From Maricaulis sp. (GTDB taxonomy: Bacteria > Pseudomonadota > Alphaproteobacteria > Caulobacterales > Maricaulaceae), in contig NZ_JAEPOL010000022.1 of NCBI RefSeq assembly GCF_017642925.1, forward strand, positions 1 to 55,774: a DNA stretch of 55,774 nucleotides, read 5' to 3'. The position numbers and the translations under genes are program-made. Positions within the stretch are counted from its first letter, which is position 1; the number at the start of each line of letters is the position of its first letter. The notes beneath the pieces were generated by a model. It did no database searches. It was not told the origin of the DNA and worked only from the letters and a program-made list of their open reading frames with translations. Shown piece by piece: positions 24,116-33,744 of the stretch.

Positions 24116-25552
24116 ATGCCGATGAGTATTCTGGCGCCGTGCCTGGCCGCACTTGCTGCACTCTCCCTGCAGGGCGAGCCCGTGCCCGGGCTGCAGTCAT
24201 CGCCCGACCGCATCCGGGAAAGCGCGCTTCCCGCCCACTATCTGCAGGGTCATCTCGATGCGAAGTCGATCCCGCAGGCGATGCTGGAGCAGGATATTCC
24301 CGGGCTCAGCATGGCCTTCATCGCGGATGGCGAAATCGCCTGGCAGATGACGTTCGGCTATGCCGACCTTGCCACGGCAGCCCCGGTCACGCCCGACACC
24401 GTGTTCGCGGCGGCTTCGCTGAGCAAGCCCGTCGCGGCCATGATGGCGCTGCACTTGGTCGACCGGGAGGCGCTGAGCCTGGACGCGGATGTCGACGATT
24501 ATCTGCACGACTGGCAGATCCCCGCCAGCGCATTCACGGCCGAAGAACCCGTCACCCTGCGCCGCCTGGTCGGCCACACGGCCGGCATCGCCAATCATCT
24601 GTGGTCGGCCTACGATCCGGGCGAACCGCTCCCTTCGATCGAGGCCATGCTGACCGGTGCGCCGCCTTCGGTCGACCCTCCAGCCGCCGTGGAAGCCGTC
24701 CCCGGCGCGCGCTACCGCTACTCCAATCCCGGCTATGCCATCATCCAGAAACTGGTGCAGGACGCGACCGGCGAAGATTTCCAGAGCGCTGCCGAGCGGA
24801 TCGTCTTCTCCCCGGCCGGGATGACGCGAAGCACCTTCGCCCAGCCGGTCCCGGCGCCGCTGAACGCAGCGGCCGCAACCGGCTATTCGAACCAGCTGCA
24901 CCCCTATCCAGACCGGCTGTTTCCCTTCCTCGCGGCCGGCGGCATGTGGTCGACACCGGGCGATCTGGCCCGCTTCATGGGCACGCTGATGGAGGATCGG
25001 GCAACGGGCGCGGGCCATATCCTGTCGCCTGAACTGGCCGCAGAGGTTTTCGCGCACTCCGAAGGCCGGCTGGGCTTTACCCGGACGCCGGGCGCCGATG
25101 GCGAAGTGCTGGTCGAGCACTGGGGCAGCAATGCCGGCTTCACCAGCTACATGGTGGGCCATCTGCCCGGCAATCAGGCGCTGGTCGTCATGACCAACAG
25201 CGATAACGGCTTCAACCTGATGGCCTCGATCGCGCGGTCGGTTGCGCATGAATACGGCTGGCCGCTGCTGGAGCCCACGGTCTACACGGAAGCCGATCTG
25301 CCCGCGGCGGATCTCCGGCGCTTCGCCGGCACATATGGCGACGGGCTGGCCTTTTCGGTGGCAGACGGTGCCCTCACGCTCGCAGCCCCCGGCGACGCGA
25401 CGGCACAAACACTTATCCCCGTCGGCCCCGCGACACTCATCTCACCATCGCAGAACACGACCTACCAGTTCATCGAAGCGAATGACGGCGCGATCCGATG
25501 GGTCCGCATGACGCAGGGGAGCGGGTATAATAATGATTTTCCAAGGAACTAG
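24116..25552 (+). CDS. Serine hydrolase, beta-lactamase-like, with C-terminal beta-domain
   Basis: A 478-residue exported protein (signal peptide about 1-20). The catalytic domain has S-x-x-K as SLSK (101-104), the Tyr motif YSN (200-202) and HWGSN near residue 340 in place of KTG. A separate domain of about 90 residues follows (TEADLPAADLRRFAGTYGDG, then beta strands), as in serine hydrolases with a DUF3471-like tail. It could be a periplasmic peptidase or esterase. The next gene overlaps its 3' end by 20 bases and encodes a related enzyme, so they form a two-gene operon. Confidence 0.87.
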   Translation: MPMSILAPCLAALAALSLQGEPVPGLQSSPDRIRESALPAHYLQGHLDAKSIPQAMLEQDIPGLSMAFIADGEIAWQMTFGYADLATAAPVTPDTVFAAASLSKPVAAMMALHLVDREALSLDADVDDYLHDWQIPASAFTAEEPVTLRRLVGHTAGIANHLWSAYDPGEPLPSIEAMLTGAPPSVDPPAAVEAVPGARYRYSNPGYAIIQKLVQDATGEDFQSAAERIVFSPAGMTRSTFAQPVPAPLNAAAATGYSNQLHPYPDRLFPFLAAGGMWSTPGDLARFMGTLMEDRATGAGHILSPELAAEVFAHSEGRLGFTRTPGADGEVLVEHWGSNAGFTSYMVGHLPGNQALVVMTNSDNGFNLMASIARSVAHEYGWPLLEPTVYTEADLPAADLRRFAGTYGDGLAFSVADGALTLAAPGDATAQTLIPVGPATLISPSQNTTYQFIEANDGAIRWVRMTQGSGYNNDFPRN

Positions 25553-26648
25553 ACCCCGCCGGGCGGGCGGCTGGCGCAGCCTGGCGCTCTGTGCGCTGGC
25601 ATCACTGGCCGCGGCCTGCAGCACCACGACCGCACCCGCCGACGGCACGGCAGACAGCCGCGCTCCGGAGCTGGACGTCGCCGGGCTGGAAAGCTTTGTC
25701 CGCCAGGAAATGGCGGGCACCGGCGTGCCTGGTCTTTCCATGGCGGTCATCCGCGACGGCGAGATCGCCTACAGTGGCGGTTTCGGCGTGAGGAATGCGC
25801 AGACCGGCGGCGCGGTGACAACCGATACCCTGTTCGAAGCGGCGTCGCTTTCCAAACCGGTCTTCGCCTATTTCGCCATGCTGCAGGTGGAGAAGGGTGT
25901 CATCGAGCTGGACCGCCCGCTCTACGAATACCTGCCCCATCCGGACCTCCCCGACGATCCGCGTGCGCAGGAACTCACCGCCCGTATGGTGCTGACACAC
26001 GCCACGGGTCTGCCGAACTGGCGATCCTATACCGGCGGCGTGCTCCAGTTCGTGTTCGATCCGGGAACGCGTTACGGCTATTCCGGCGAGGGCTATGAAT
26101 ATCTCCGGCGGGTGCTGCGGCACGAGCTCGGCGTCAACGATGACGGGCTCCAGGCCGTGTTTCAGGCCGAGGTCGCCGACGAGATCGGCGCGGACTTCAT
26201 GAGCTATACCTGGGACGCCTCGATCCCCGAGCGTAAAACCTTCGGACACCGGAACGGCATACCGACCGACAATGACGGGCACGACATGAATTTCGGTGCG
26301 GCCTACAGCCTCAATACCACCGCCGAAGACTATGCCCGCTTCCTCACCGCGCTGATCCGGCCCGACGCAAGCCGGGCGGGAACGGTTGAACGTCTGCTCG
26401 CCGTCCAGGACACAATGCCGGCCGAGGAGGGCGAGCTGCATCGCAGTCTCGGTTTCCAGATCAAGGCGACCGCACACGGGCTGCGCTACGACCATTTCGG
26501 CGATAATGGCGACTTCCGCTCCTATTGCCATTTCAGCCTGGACAGCGGCGACGGCCTTGTCCTGTTCGGCAATTCCGACGCCCTGTTCTCATCCGGCCTT
26601 GCCAGGCGGATCGTGGAGCATCTGGGAGAGGAGTGGGTCTACGACTAG
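25533..26648 (+). CDS. Serine hydrolase lipoprotein, beta-lactamase-like
   Basis: A 371-residue homologue of the preceding enzyme without the C-terminal extra domain. The N-terminus ends SLAAACST, a lipobox-like sequence with Cys29. S-x-x-K is SLSK (105-108). The Tyr motif is YSG (in RYGYSGEGYEYL) rather than YSN, a variant seen in non-lactamase members. HFGDNGDF replaces the KTG-type loop. It starts inside the preceding coding sequence (overlap 25533-25552). The tandem arrangement suggests an old duplication, now well diverged. Confidence 0.85.
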   Translation: MIFQGTRPRRAGGWRSLALCALASLAAACSTTTAPADGTADSRAPELDVAGLESFVRQEMAGTGVPGLSMAVIRDGEIAYSGGFGVRNAQTGGAVTTDTLFEAASLSKPVFAYFAMLQVEKGVIELDRPLYEYLPHPDLPDDPRAQELTARMVLTHATGLPNWRSYTGGVLQFVFDPGTRYGYSGEGYEYLRRVLRHELGVNDDGLQAVFQAEVADEIGADFMSYTWDASIPERKTFGHRNGIPTDNDGHDMNFGAAYSLNTTAEDYARFLTALIRPDASRAGTVERLLAVQDTMPAEEGELHRSLGFQIKATAHGLRYDHFGDNGDFRSYCHFSLDSGDGLVLFGNSDALFSSGLARRIVEHLGEEWVYD

Positions 26649-26660
26649 CCTGCCGCGCGT

Positions 26661-27245
26661 TTACACGCCCCGTGCAATCGCTGCCCGGATCAGGGCCTTG
26701 GCGTCCTCGCTGTCCCATTCGGCCGGGGCGGTGACCCGGCCCAGTTCGCGGCCCTGGCGGTCATAGAGCACCGAGGTCGGCAGGCCCGGCGTGCGGATCT
26801 GTGAGAAACTGGCCAGATTGCTGTCATGGATGATCGGCAGGTTTTCCAGCTCGATCCGCTCGAAGAAGGCCAGCACGTCATCCATCGACCGGTCGAGACT
26901 GACGGTGACGACCTGGAAATCCTCGCCGCCCAGATCCGCCTGCAGCCGGTCCAGCGCCGGCATCTCCTCCACGCAGGGCCCGCACCAGGTCGCCCAGAAA
27001 TTCACCAAAATCACCTGGCCGCGATAATCCGACAGGCGGACTTCGTCGCCGTTTTCGTCGACATAGACGGCATCCGGCTGGGGCGGCGCGTCGTCGATCT
27101 GGGTGAAACGGCGCATCTCGCCGCGGGCATAGCTTTCCAGCCCGCCCGCATCGCTCTGGTCCATCGCGCTGAACACCACGACAAGGAATCCCACCACGAG
27201 GATTGCGGCCATGCCAAAAATGGCTATTCCAAGTGGAGTCTTCAT
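26661..27245 (-). CDS. TlpA-like thiol:disulfide oxidoreductase, membrane-anchored
   Basis: A 194-residue thioredoxin-fold protein with one N-terminal anchor helix (about 6-28), so the catalytic domain is periplasmic. The active site is WCGPC (87-91) in [19 protein letters not shown], and the cis-Pro loop is [11 protein letters not shown]. The family reduces disulfides for cytochrome c maturation or copper delivery. The pairing of tlpA divergent from argH is common in alphaproteobacteria. The start is 33 bases from argH, so promoters overlap. Confidence 0.9.
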   Translation of the reverse strand: MKTPLGIAIFGMAAILVVGFLVVVFSAMDQSDAGGLESYARGEMRRFTQIDDAPPQPDAVYVDENGDEVRLSDYRGQVILVNFWATWCGPCVEEMPALDRLQADLGGEDFQVVTVSLDRSMDDVLAFFERIELENLPIIHDSNLASFSQIRTPGLPTSVLYDRQGRELGRVTAPAEWDSEDAKALIRAAIARGV

Positions 27246-27278
27246 ATCGCTTCGCTCCCCAATCCGCAGGAATCCCCG

Positions 27279-28685
27279 ATGGCCGAGAAATCCCCGCAAT
27301 CTTCCCAGTCCAGCGCCATGTGGGGCGGACGTTTCGAGGCCGGGCCGTCGGCGGTGATGGAAGCCATCAATGCCTCCGTCGACGTCGACCGGCGCATGGC
27401 CGAGCAGGATATCGACGGATCCCTCGCCCATGCCCAGATGTTGAGCGAAACCGGTGTGATTTCAAGCGAGGATGCTGCGGCAATCCGCCAGGGCCTGGAA
27501 CAAATCCGTGAGGAGATCCGCGCCGGGGCGTTTACCTGGTCCGCCGCACTGGAAGACGTGCACATGAATGTCGAGGCGCGGCTGAAGGCGATTATCGGCG
27601 AACCGGCCGGCCGCCTGCACACCGCCCGCTCACGCAATGACCAGGTCGCGACCGATTTCCGCCTCTGGCTGCGCGATGCCTGCGACCGGATCGATGCGCA
27701 ACTGGCTGCATACCAGAAAGCGCTGGTCGCCCAGGCCGAAAAACATGTCGACCAGGTGATGCCCGGCTTCACCCATCTGCAGACCGCCCAGCCGGTCTCG
27801 CTGGCGCACCACCTCCTGTCCTATGTCGAAGTGGCCCAGCGCGATCGCGGCCGCTTTGCCGATGCCCGCAAGCGCCTGAATGAAAGCCCGCTGGGCTGTG
27901 CGGCACTGGCCGGTACCGCCTTTCCGATCGACCGCGAGATGACCGCGAAGGCACTCGGCTTCGACCGGCCCATGGCCAATTCGCTCGACGGCGTCGCGGC
28001 CCGCGACTTCGCGTTGGAAGTGCTCTCCGCCGCCTCGATCTGCGCGGTCAACCTGTCGCGCTTTGCCGAGGAGATCGTGCTGTGGTGCACGCGCCGCTTC
28101 GGCTTTGCCTCGCTGTCGGATGCCTGGTCGACCGGCTCGTCGATCATGCCGCAAAAGCGCAATCCCGACGCCGCCGAGCTCGTGCGCGCCAAGCCGGGCC
28201 GTATCATCGGTTCGCTGACCGGCCTTCTGACCGTGGTGAAGGGCCTGCCGCTGGCCTATTCCAAAGACCTGCAGGAAGACAAGGCACCGGTCTTCCAGGC
28301 GATTGACGATCTGGAACTGGCTCTGCTCTCCATGGCCGGCATGGCCTCTGATCTGACTTTCCACGGCGCCGCGATGGAAGCCGCCGCCGGCGAGGCCTAT
28401 TCCGACGCGACCGATCTGGCCGACTGGGTCGTGCGCGAGCTGGGCAAGCCCTTCCGCGACGCCCACCACATCTCCGGCTCGATCGTGAAGATGGCCGAGA
28501 AGCGCGACATCCCGCTGGCGCAGCTGCCGCTGGCCGACATGCAGAGCGTCGAACCGGGTATCGACGAACGGGTGTTTTCCGTGTTGAGTGCCCGGGCATC
28601 GATGGAAAGCCGCACCAGTTTCGGCGGCACCTCGCCGGTGCGTGTGCGCGAACAGGTCGCCGCGTGGAAAGCCCGGCTCGGCTAG
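27279..28685 (+). CDS. argH: Argininosuccinate lyase
   Basis: A 468-residue enzyme of the fumarase/aspartase superfamily that makes arginine and fumarate from argininosuccinate. It starts with [20 protein letters not shown] (14-33). The signature loop [18 protein letters not shown] (about 288-305) is intact. [20 protein letters not shown] and [15 protein letters not shown] are conserved. Length is normal. It is the first gene of an argH-lptM-DUF4175 run. Confidence 0.97.
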   Translation: MAEKSPQSSQSSAMWGGRFEAGPSAVMEAINASVDVDRRMAEQDIDGSLAHAQMLSETGVISSEDAAAIRQGLEQIREEIRAGAFTWSAALEDVHMNVEARLKAIIGEPAGRLHTARSRNDQVATDFRLWLRDACDRIDAQLAAYQKALVAQAEKHVDQVMPGFTHLQTAQPVSLAHHLLSYVEVAQRDRGRFADARKRLNESPLGCAALAGTAFPIDREMTAKALGFDRPMANSLDGVAARDFALEVLSAASICAVNLSRFAEEIVLWCTRRFGFASLSDAWSTGSSIMPQKRNPDAAELVRAKPGRIIGSLTGLLTVVKGLPLAYSKDLQEDKAPVFQAIDDLELALLSMAGMASDLTFHGAAMEAAAGEAYSDATDLADWVVRELGKPFRDAHHISGSIVKMAEKRDIPLAQLPLADMQSVEPGIDERVFSVLSARASMESRTSFGGTSPVRVREQVAAWKARLG

Positions 28686-28720
28686 CCGTGCAACGTCCGG
28701 GCAGAGTTGAGGGAATGGAC

Positions 28721-28873
28721 ATGAAACGACGCCTTGCCGCCCTGGTCCTTGCGACCCTGAGCGCCCTGACCGTCGCCGCCTGCGGCCTGCGCGGCGAACT
28801 GGAACGCCCGCCACCCCTGTGGGGCGATCCGCCGCCGCAGGATGAAAACGCCGACGGCGACAGCGAAAACTAG
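28721..28873 (+). CDS. lptM: Small lipoprotein LptM (YifL) family
   Basis: A 50-residue lipoprotein: MKRRLAALVLATLSALTVAA then CGLRGELERPPP. The lipobox is VAAC, and C-G-L/Q-R/K-G directly after it is the LptM hallmark. In E. coli LptM helps the LptD/LptE lipopolysaccharide translocon mature. ATG 28721 has TTGAGGG about 7 bases upstream; an earlier ATG would sit too close to it. In alphaproteobacteria it normally lies between argH and lysA; here lysA is missing and the DUF4175 gene follows directly. Confidence 0.75.
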   Translation: MKRRLAALVLATLSALTVAACGLRGELERPPPLWGDPPPQDENADGDSEN

Positions 28874-28941
28874 CGCCTGGCTCTCCAAATCGTAATGCAT
28901 GTGGCTCTCGTCTATCGCGGCGGCCATGATAGGGTTCGCGC

Positions 28942-31491
28942 ATGCGTCGCCGCTCGCTCATAGCTGCCGGGTGCGCCCTTGTCTGGGAAGCCTCGGTTCC
29001 TGTGCTCTGGCCTGTTCTGGCCTGGGCCTCTGCCTTTGCGATTCTGGCTCTTCTGGGCCTGTGGGACCGGATCGGCGATCCCTGGCGCGCGGCCTATGCC
29101 CTTGCCACCCTGCTGCCCGCGGCCTGGCTGACCTGGCGCGGCCTCCGGGCCTTCCGCTGGCCCGATGCCGATGCGCTGGCCCGCCGTGTCGAGGAAGACA
29201 GCGGCATCGAGGCGCGTCCGCACGAAGCGCTCACCGATAAGCCGTCTGACAGCGATCCGGTCGCCCTGCATGTCTGGCAGGAACACCAGGCCCGCATGCG
29301 CCGCCGCCTCGCCTCGGCCCATGCCCGCCGCCCCAAGGCCGCCTGGGCACGCACCGACCGCTGGGCCCTGCGCGGCGCGCTGGGCCTGCTGCTCGTGGTG
29401 TCCTGGTTGGTCGCCGGACCGGCGGCCCGCGACCGTCTGGGCGAGGCGTTCGGCCTGACGCCCATTCTGGCGGGTGGTGAAACCCTGAGCATCGATGCCT
29501 GGATCGACCCGCCGGCCTATACCGGCCGCGCCCCGGTCTTCCTCGCGGAAACCGAACGCAGCGCCGAAGTGCCGGAAGGCTCGACCTTCATTACCCGTGT
29601 GGCCGGCAGCCGGCGCGAACCGCGCCTCACCCTGCGCAGCGAAGCGGGGACCGAGCGCGGCGAAGTCCGCCAGATCGGCGACGGCGTCTGGGAGGTCCGC
29701 GCGCCTGTGACCGGCGATGCCACCGCCCGGCTGGCCGCTCCGGGTACGCGCGAAACCTGGACGCTGGACGCCATTCCCGACACACCGCCGCGCGTGCGTC
29801 TGCTGGCCGTGCCGGACGCGACATCCGCCGGCGAGCTGGATCTGCGCTTTGCTGTCGAGGATGATTACGGCCCCACCGGCTATGCGCTCGACATCCGCCC
29901 GGAAGACGACGGGAGCGCCGATTGGGAACGCCTTCCCATCGATGCCGTCTCGGTGACCCCGCTCAGCGAGGGCGAGGGGCTGGGCACGCTGCTGGAAACC
30001 GCCCGCCACCCGCTGGCCGGCTCGCGCGTGATGATCCGCCTGGCTGTCACCGACGCGGCCGGCAATGAGGGCCTGTCACCGCCCCTCGGCGTGACGCTGC
30101 CCGAACGGGTCTTCCTGGACGCACTCGCTCGCGCTGTGGCCGAACAGCGCCGCGGCGTGATGGCGGCCGATGCCGCCTATGCCCCCCTGCCCGAGCGGCC
30201 GGTGATGTATGCCGAGGACATCCCGCCCGGTCCGGCCTATCTGGCCGAAGAGCCCGAGCGCCGGATCGAACGCGCGCCGGAAGGCCTGCAATATGCCGCC
30301 CGCGCGCTGGACGCGATTTCCGACGCGCCGGTCTATTTCTTCGACGATCCGATCGTCTATCTGGGCATTCGCGAAACCGTTCATCGTCTGCGCCGCGCCC
30401 GGGACCAGGTCGACCTCACCGGGCTGGACGACGATCTGTGGAATATCGCCCTGCGCGCCGAGCTGGGCTCGCTGGCCGATGCGGAGGCCGCACTGCGCGC
30501 CGCCGAGCGCGCGTTGATGGAAGCCATGGCGCGCGGTGCCGACGAGACCGAGCTGGCCGCCCTGTTCGAGGCCTATGAAGAGGCGATGGACAATTACATG
30601 GCGGCCCTCGCTCGCGAGGCGGCGGAAGAAAATGAGTTTGCCGAAGGCGGCGGCGGGCCGCAGCTCGACCAGCAGATGCTGCAGGACATGCTCGACGCCC
30701 TGCGCGAAGCGGCCGAGCTGGGCGATACGGCCGAGGCACGCCAGGCGCTGGCCGCGCTGAGCGAGCTTCTGCGCAACATGCAGATGCAGATGGGCCAGGG
30801 CACGGGCGGCGAGGGTGAAAGCGACGCCACGTCGGAGGCCATGCGCGAGGCGCTGGAAGAACTCGGCGAGATGATCGGCGAGCAGCGCGACCTGCAGGAC
30901 CAGACCTTCGGCCTGAACCAGCAGCAACAGCAGGGCGGCGGTGCGCCGCAAAGCGGCGAGCAGTCGGGCCAGCCCTCCGGCCAGGGCTCGCAATCGCTGG
31001 CCGAGAACCAGAGCGGCGGTGCGTCGAGCACGCAGCAGCTGGCGGACGCCCAGGGCCAGCTGGCCCAGCGCTTCGGCGAGTCGGCCGAGGCCGTGCCCGG
31101 CGAAGGCGAGAGCGGCGAGACGCTCGGCCAGGCCGGTCAGGCCATGCGCGAGGCCGAGGAGGCGCTGCGCCAAGGCAGCACCGAAGACGCGCTGGCCGCC
31201 CAGGAACAGGCCCTCGCCCAGTTGCGTGAAGGCGCCGAGGAACTGGCCCGCGAGCTCATGGAGCGTATGGAAGAAGGCCGCGGCCAGGCCATGGGCGAAG
31301 GCGAGGAAACCGATCCGCTGGGCCGGCCGTCCGAAGGCGCCTTTGCTGACGGATCCGGTGTCGAGGTGCCCGAGGAGATGAGCCGGGCCCGCGCCCGGGC
31401 CATCCTGGAAGAACTGCGCCGCCGGGCCGCCGAAAGCGGCCTGACGCAGGAAGAGCTGGACTATATCGAACGCCTGCTGGATCGGTTCTGA
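28942..31491 (+). CDS. DUF4175 / TIGR02302 family membrane protein
   Basis: An 849-residue protein. Two membrane helices near the N-terminus (about 15-55) and another at about 140-158 are followed by a large beta-rich middle (to about 385). The long C-terminal part is helical, Glu/Ala-rich, with a Gln/Gly/Ser-rich low-complexity stretch about 655-710 (ending near SSTQQLADAQGQLAQ) and coiled-coil-like ends. This is the order seen in TIGR02302 proteins, a family confined to alphaproteobacteria with an unknown role at the envelope. It usually follows lysA, absent here. Confidence 0.9.
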   Translation: MRRRSLIAAGCALVWEASVPVLWPVLAWASAFAILALLGLWDRIGDPWRAAYALATLLPAAWLTWRGLRAFRWPDADALARRVEEDSGIEARPHEALTDKPSDSDPVALHVWQEHQARMRRRLASAHARRPKAAWARTDRWALRGALGLLLVVSWLVAGPAARDRLGEAFGLTPILAGGETLSIDAWIDPPAYTGRAPVFLAETERSAEVPEGSTFITRVAGSRREPRLTLRSEAGTERGEVRQIGDGVWEVRAPVTGDATARLAAPGTRETWTLDAIPDTPPRVRLLAVPDATSAGELDLRFAVEDDYGPTGYALDIRPEDDGSADWERLPIDAVSVTPLSEGEGLGTLLETARHPLAGSRVMIRLAVTDAAGNEGLSPPLGVTLPERVFLDALARAVAEQRRGVMAADAAYAPLPERPVMYAEDIPPGPAYLAEEPERRIERAPEGLQYAARALDAISDAPVYFFDDPIVYLGIRETVHRLRRARDQVDLTGLDDDLWNIALRAELGSLADAEAALRAAERALMEAMARGADETELAALFEAYEEAMDNYMAALAREAAEENEFAEGGGGPQLDQQMLQDMLDALREAAELGDTAEARQALAALSELLRNMQMQMGQGTGGEGESDATSEAMREALEELGEMIGEQRDLQDQTFGLNQQQQQGGGAPQSGEQSGQPSGQGSQSLAENQSGGASSTQQLADAQGQLAQRFGESAEAVPGEGESGETLGQAGQAMREAEEALRQGSTEDALAAQEQALAQLREGAEELARELMERMEEGRGQAMGEGEETDPLGRPSEGAFADGSGVEVPEEMSRARARAILEELRRRAAESGLTQEELDYIERLLDRF

Positions 31492-31543
31492 GGCGGCGGG
31501 CCGTTGCCTGCATCAACGCTTATCGCAGCCCGGCAGCATACGG

Positions 31544-32722
31544 TCAGTTGGCAGCCCGACTTGCCGACACTTCGTTCAACAACTCCCGCAGCCCGATGGC
31601 TTCGACGCCATCGGCCAGCCGGTAACGCTCCTGACCGCCATATACGAAGAACGCCCTAGCAGGCTGCAGGTCCTCGCATGCGGAGTGGAAGCCCCGGGTG
31701 AGCTTCGGCGTACTGGTGCGCTTGATTTCGATTGCCCAGGTTTCGCCGTCCCGCTCGACGAGAAGGTCGATCTCCGCACCGCCCGCCGCCCGGTAGAAGC
31801 TGAGTTGATGAGCCTCCAGCTGACCGGCCGCGGCGATATCCTCGACAACAAAGCCCTCCCAGCTGCCACCAAGAACCGGGTGCCCCAGCAAGGCATCGAA
31901 GCTGTCAATGCCCAGCAATGTATGGCAGAGCCCGCTGTCGCGGACATAGACTTTCGGCGACTTGACCAGCCGTTTCTTGGTGTTTCTGTGCCAGGGCATG
32001 AGCTTGCGGACCAGCAGCAGGTCGATCATCAGATCGCGGTAGTTCGCGACGGTCTTGCTGTCGACGCCCAGCGAACGGCCGAATTCGGACGCATTGAACA
32101 GGCCGCCCTGGTGATGCGCCAGCATCGTCCAGAAGCGGCGCAGCGTTTCCGCCGGAATACGCGTCCCGAGCTGCGGGATATCCCTCTCCAGATAGGTCCG
32201 GATGAAATCGCGGCGCCAATTGACGCTGGCCCGTGCTCTGGGCGCCAGCAGGCTGCGCGGGAAGCCGCCCCGCTCCCAGAGGGTCGAAACCGGGATGTCC
32301 TCATCAAGTTCTCTGGCCGTGACCGGCGCCAGCTCGCGATACGCCACGCGGCCGGCAAGCGACTCCGAGGACTGGTTCATGAGCTCCATCGACGCGGAGC
32401 CGAGCAACAGGTAACGCCCGTCGCCGCGGCCGAGCCGGCGAGCCTCGTCGATAAGGCCACGCAGCGTTCCGAAGAGTTCCGGAACACGATGAACCTCGTC
32501 GAGAATAACCAGCTTGTCGAGATGATCGCGTAGATAAAGTTCCGGATCCTGAAGCTTGGCCATGTCCGACGGCCGTTCGAGATCGAGATAGATCGATGGC
32601 CGGCCCGATGCGATCTCGTGTGCCAGCGTGGTCTTGCCCACCTGACGCGGCCCGAGCAGGACCACCGCAGGGTTTTCATCCAGCGCCTCGACAATTTCCG
32701 CAGTCAGATCGCGTGATATCAT
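31544..32722 (-). CDS. ATPase of the AAA_14 / DUF4143 family
   Basis: A 392-residue protein. The P-loop GPRQVGKTT (24-32), Walker B KLVILDEVH and a sensor LLLGSAS give the AAA ATPase core (about 1-175). A winged-helix-like part follows (about 195-240, FNASEFGRSLGVDSKTVANY). The DUF4143 C-terminal domain (about 250-380) holds the nuclease-like EIDLLVERDGETWAIEIKRT motif. Such genes are mobile-island and toxin-antitoxin-like passengers whose biochemical role is unresolved. It sits between two conserved housekeeping blocks and overlaps a large inverted repeat at its start. Confidence 0.88.
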   Translation of the reverse strand: MISRDLTAEIVEALDENPAVVLLGPRQVGKTTLAHEIASGRPSIYLDLERPSDMAKLQDPELYLRDHLDKLVILDEVHRVPELFGTLRGLIDEARRLGRGDGRYLLLGSASMELMNQSSESLAGRVAYRELAPVTARELDEDIPVSTLWERGGFPRSLLAPRARASVNWRRDFIRTYLERDIPQLGTRIPAETLRRFWTMLAHHQGGLFNASEFGRSLGVDSKTVANYRDLMIDLLLVRKLMPWHRNTKKRLVKSPKVYVRDSGLCHTLLGIDSFDALLGHPVLGGSWEGFVVEDIAAAGQLEAHQLSFYRAAGGAEIDLLVERDGETWAIEIKRTSTPKLTRGFHSACEDLQPARAFFVYGGQERYRLADGVEAIGLRELLNEVSASRAAN

Positions 32723-32769
32723 CCTTGCAGTTTCGTATATAAGTTCCGAATCTGCAAGGATAAGATATC
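32715..32769 (-). promoter_or_regulatory. Inverted repeat and promoter at the DUF4143 ATPase start
   Basis: ATCCTTGCAG (32721-32730) pairs with CTGCAAGGAT (32752-32761), and GATATC lies outside each arm (32715-32720 and 32764-32769). The minus-strand TATATA at 32741-32736 resembles a -10 box and would start RNA roughly 6 bases before the ATG, giving an almost leaderless message. The repeat covers the start codon, as expected for an autorepressor operator. Confidence 0.45.
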
Positions 32770-32799
32770 CCCTGTCGTCGCCGGACGCGGCCGGTGAAA

Positions 32800-33681
32800 T
32801 CAGTGATGACCGCCGTCAGCCGTTTCCTGGTGCTCGGCGACAACCGGCTCATGCCCGGCAGCCGGGGCCGGAGCATGGTCAGGCGTATCATGAGACGGCG
32901 TGTTGTGCGACGGCGCTTCATGGGATGGCTCTGGGTTGGACGGGGCAGCATGCGCGTCCTCATCCTCGCCGGCATCCTCGTGCGCCGCATTGCCGGTCGC
33001 GGCATGGGCCATCAGCATCACCTCGACCTCGACCGCCGAGGGCGGGGGATCGGACACGACGGTGCGGAAATCCTGGCGCTTGCCGGCACGGATCTGCGCG
33101 GCCGGCACCGACACCGTCCATTCCAGAACCGACTCGCCCTGCGCATCGCGCAGCACGGCCCGCAGGCCCGGCATGGCGCGCGAGCGGCGGTCGAAATTGC
33201 GCACATCGCCCTCGATCACGAGAAGCGGAACGCCATGATCCACATCGCGGCGGATATCCAGCTCGCCGACCGAGAAACCGTACGGGTTCACCTCGGCCCC
33301 CACCGCGGCATAGGCCGAGGAGGCGCGCGGCCAGAGCGTGACGACATCCACCCGGAAGATCCAGGCGGTCGTCAGCACGACAGCGCAGGCAACGGCCAAA
33401 GCGCCCCAGGCCCCGCCCGCAGCAGCGACCGAGAGGGTGTGACGTTTCTTTTCCTGGCGTTCGCGGAAAGCCTTGTGCGGCTGCTTCTCGACGACCGGTT
33501 CGGCCGGGGATTGCGGTGAGACCATGTCTTGCGCCGCGGCCGCTTCCGTTGGAATCTGGGCGTCGGCGGTCCATACATGTCCGCAGGATGCACAGCGCAC
33601 ACGGCGGCCGGCGCTGCCGATTGCGTCGGCATTCGCGCGATACCGCGTAGAACAGGACGGACAGCTCAGTACAATGCTCAT
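32800..33681 (-). CDS. MJ0042-type zinc-ribbon membrane protein
   Basis: A 293-residue protein. An N-terminal zinc ribbon with CPSC (7-10) and CASC (30-33) is followed by a Pro/Glu-rich linker, one membrane helix (about 112-130) and a beta-rich periplasmic domain (about 140-240). The last 60 residues are rich in His, Ser and Pro (SHEAPSHNTPSHDTPDHAPA). The zinc-ribbon/one-TM design and the position divergent from ftsE are typical of alphaproteobacteria. The His-rich tail is unusual and may bind metal. ATG 33681 is placed six residues before the first Cys. Confidence 0.8.
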   Translation of the reverse strand: MSIVLSCPSCSTRYRANADAIGSAGRRVRCASCGHVWTADAQIPTEAAAAQDMVSPQSPAEPVVEKQPHKAFRERQEKKRHTLSVAAAGGAWGALAVACAVVLTTAWIFRVDVVTLWPRASSAYAAVGAEVNPYGFSVGELDIRRDVDHGVPLLVIEGDVRNFDRRSRAMPGLRAVLRDAQGESVLEWTVSVPAAQIRAGKRQDFRTVVSDPPPSAVEVEVMLMAHAATGNAAHEDAGEDEDAHAAPSNPEPSHEAPSHNTPSHDTPDHAPAPAAGHEPVVAEHQETADGGHH

Positions 33682-33744
33682 CGTGCGTCGTTTTCGTCCA
33701 ACCAGGTTCACCCGTGTCAGTGGAGGCACTCCATCAACCCGAGT

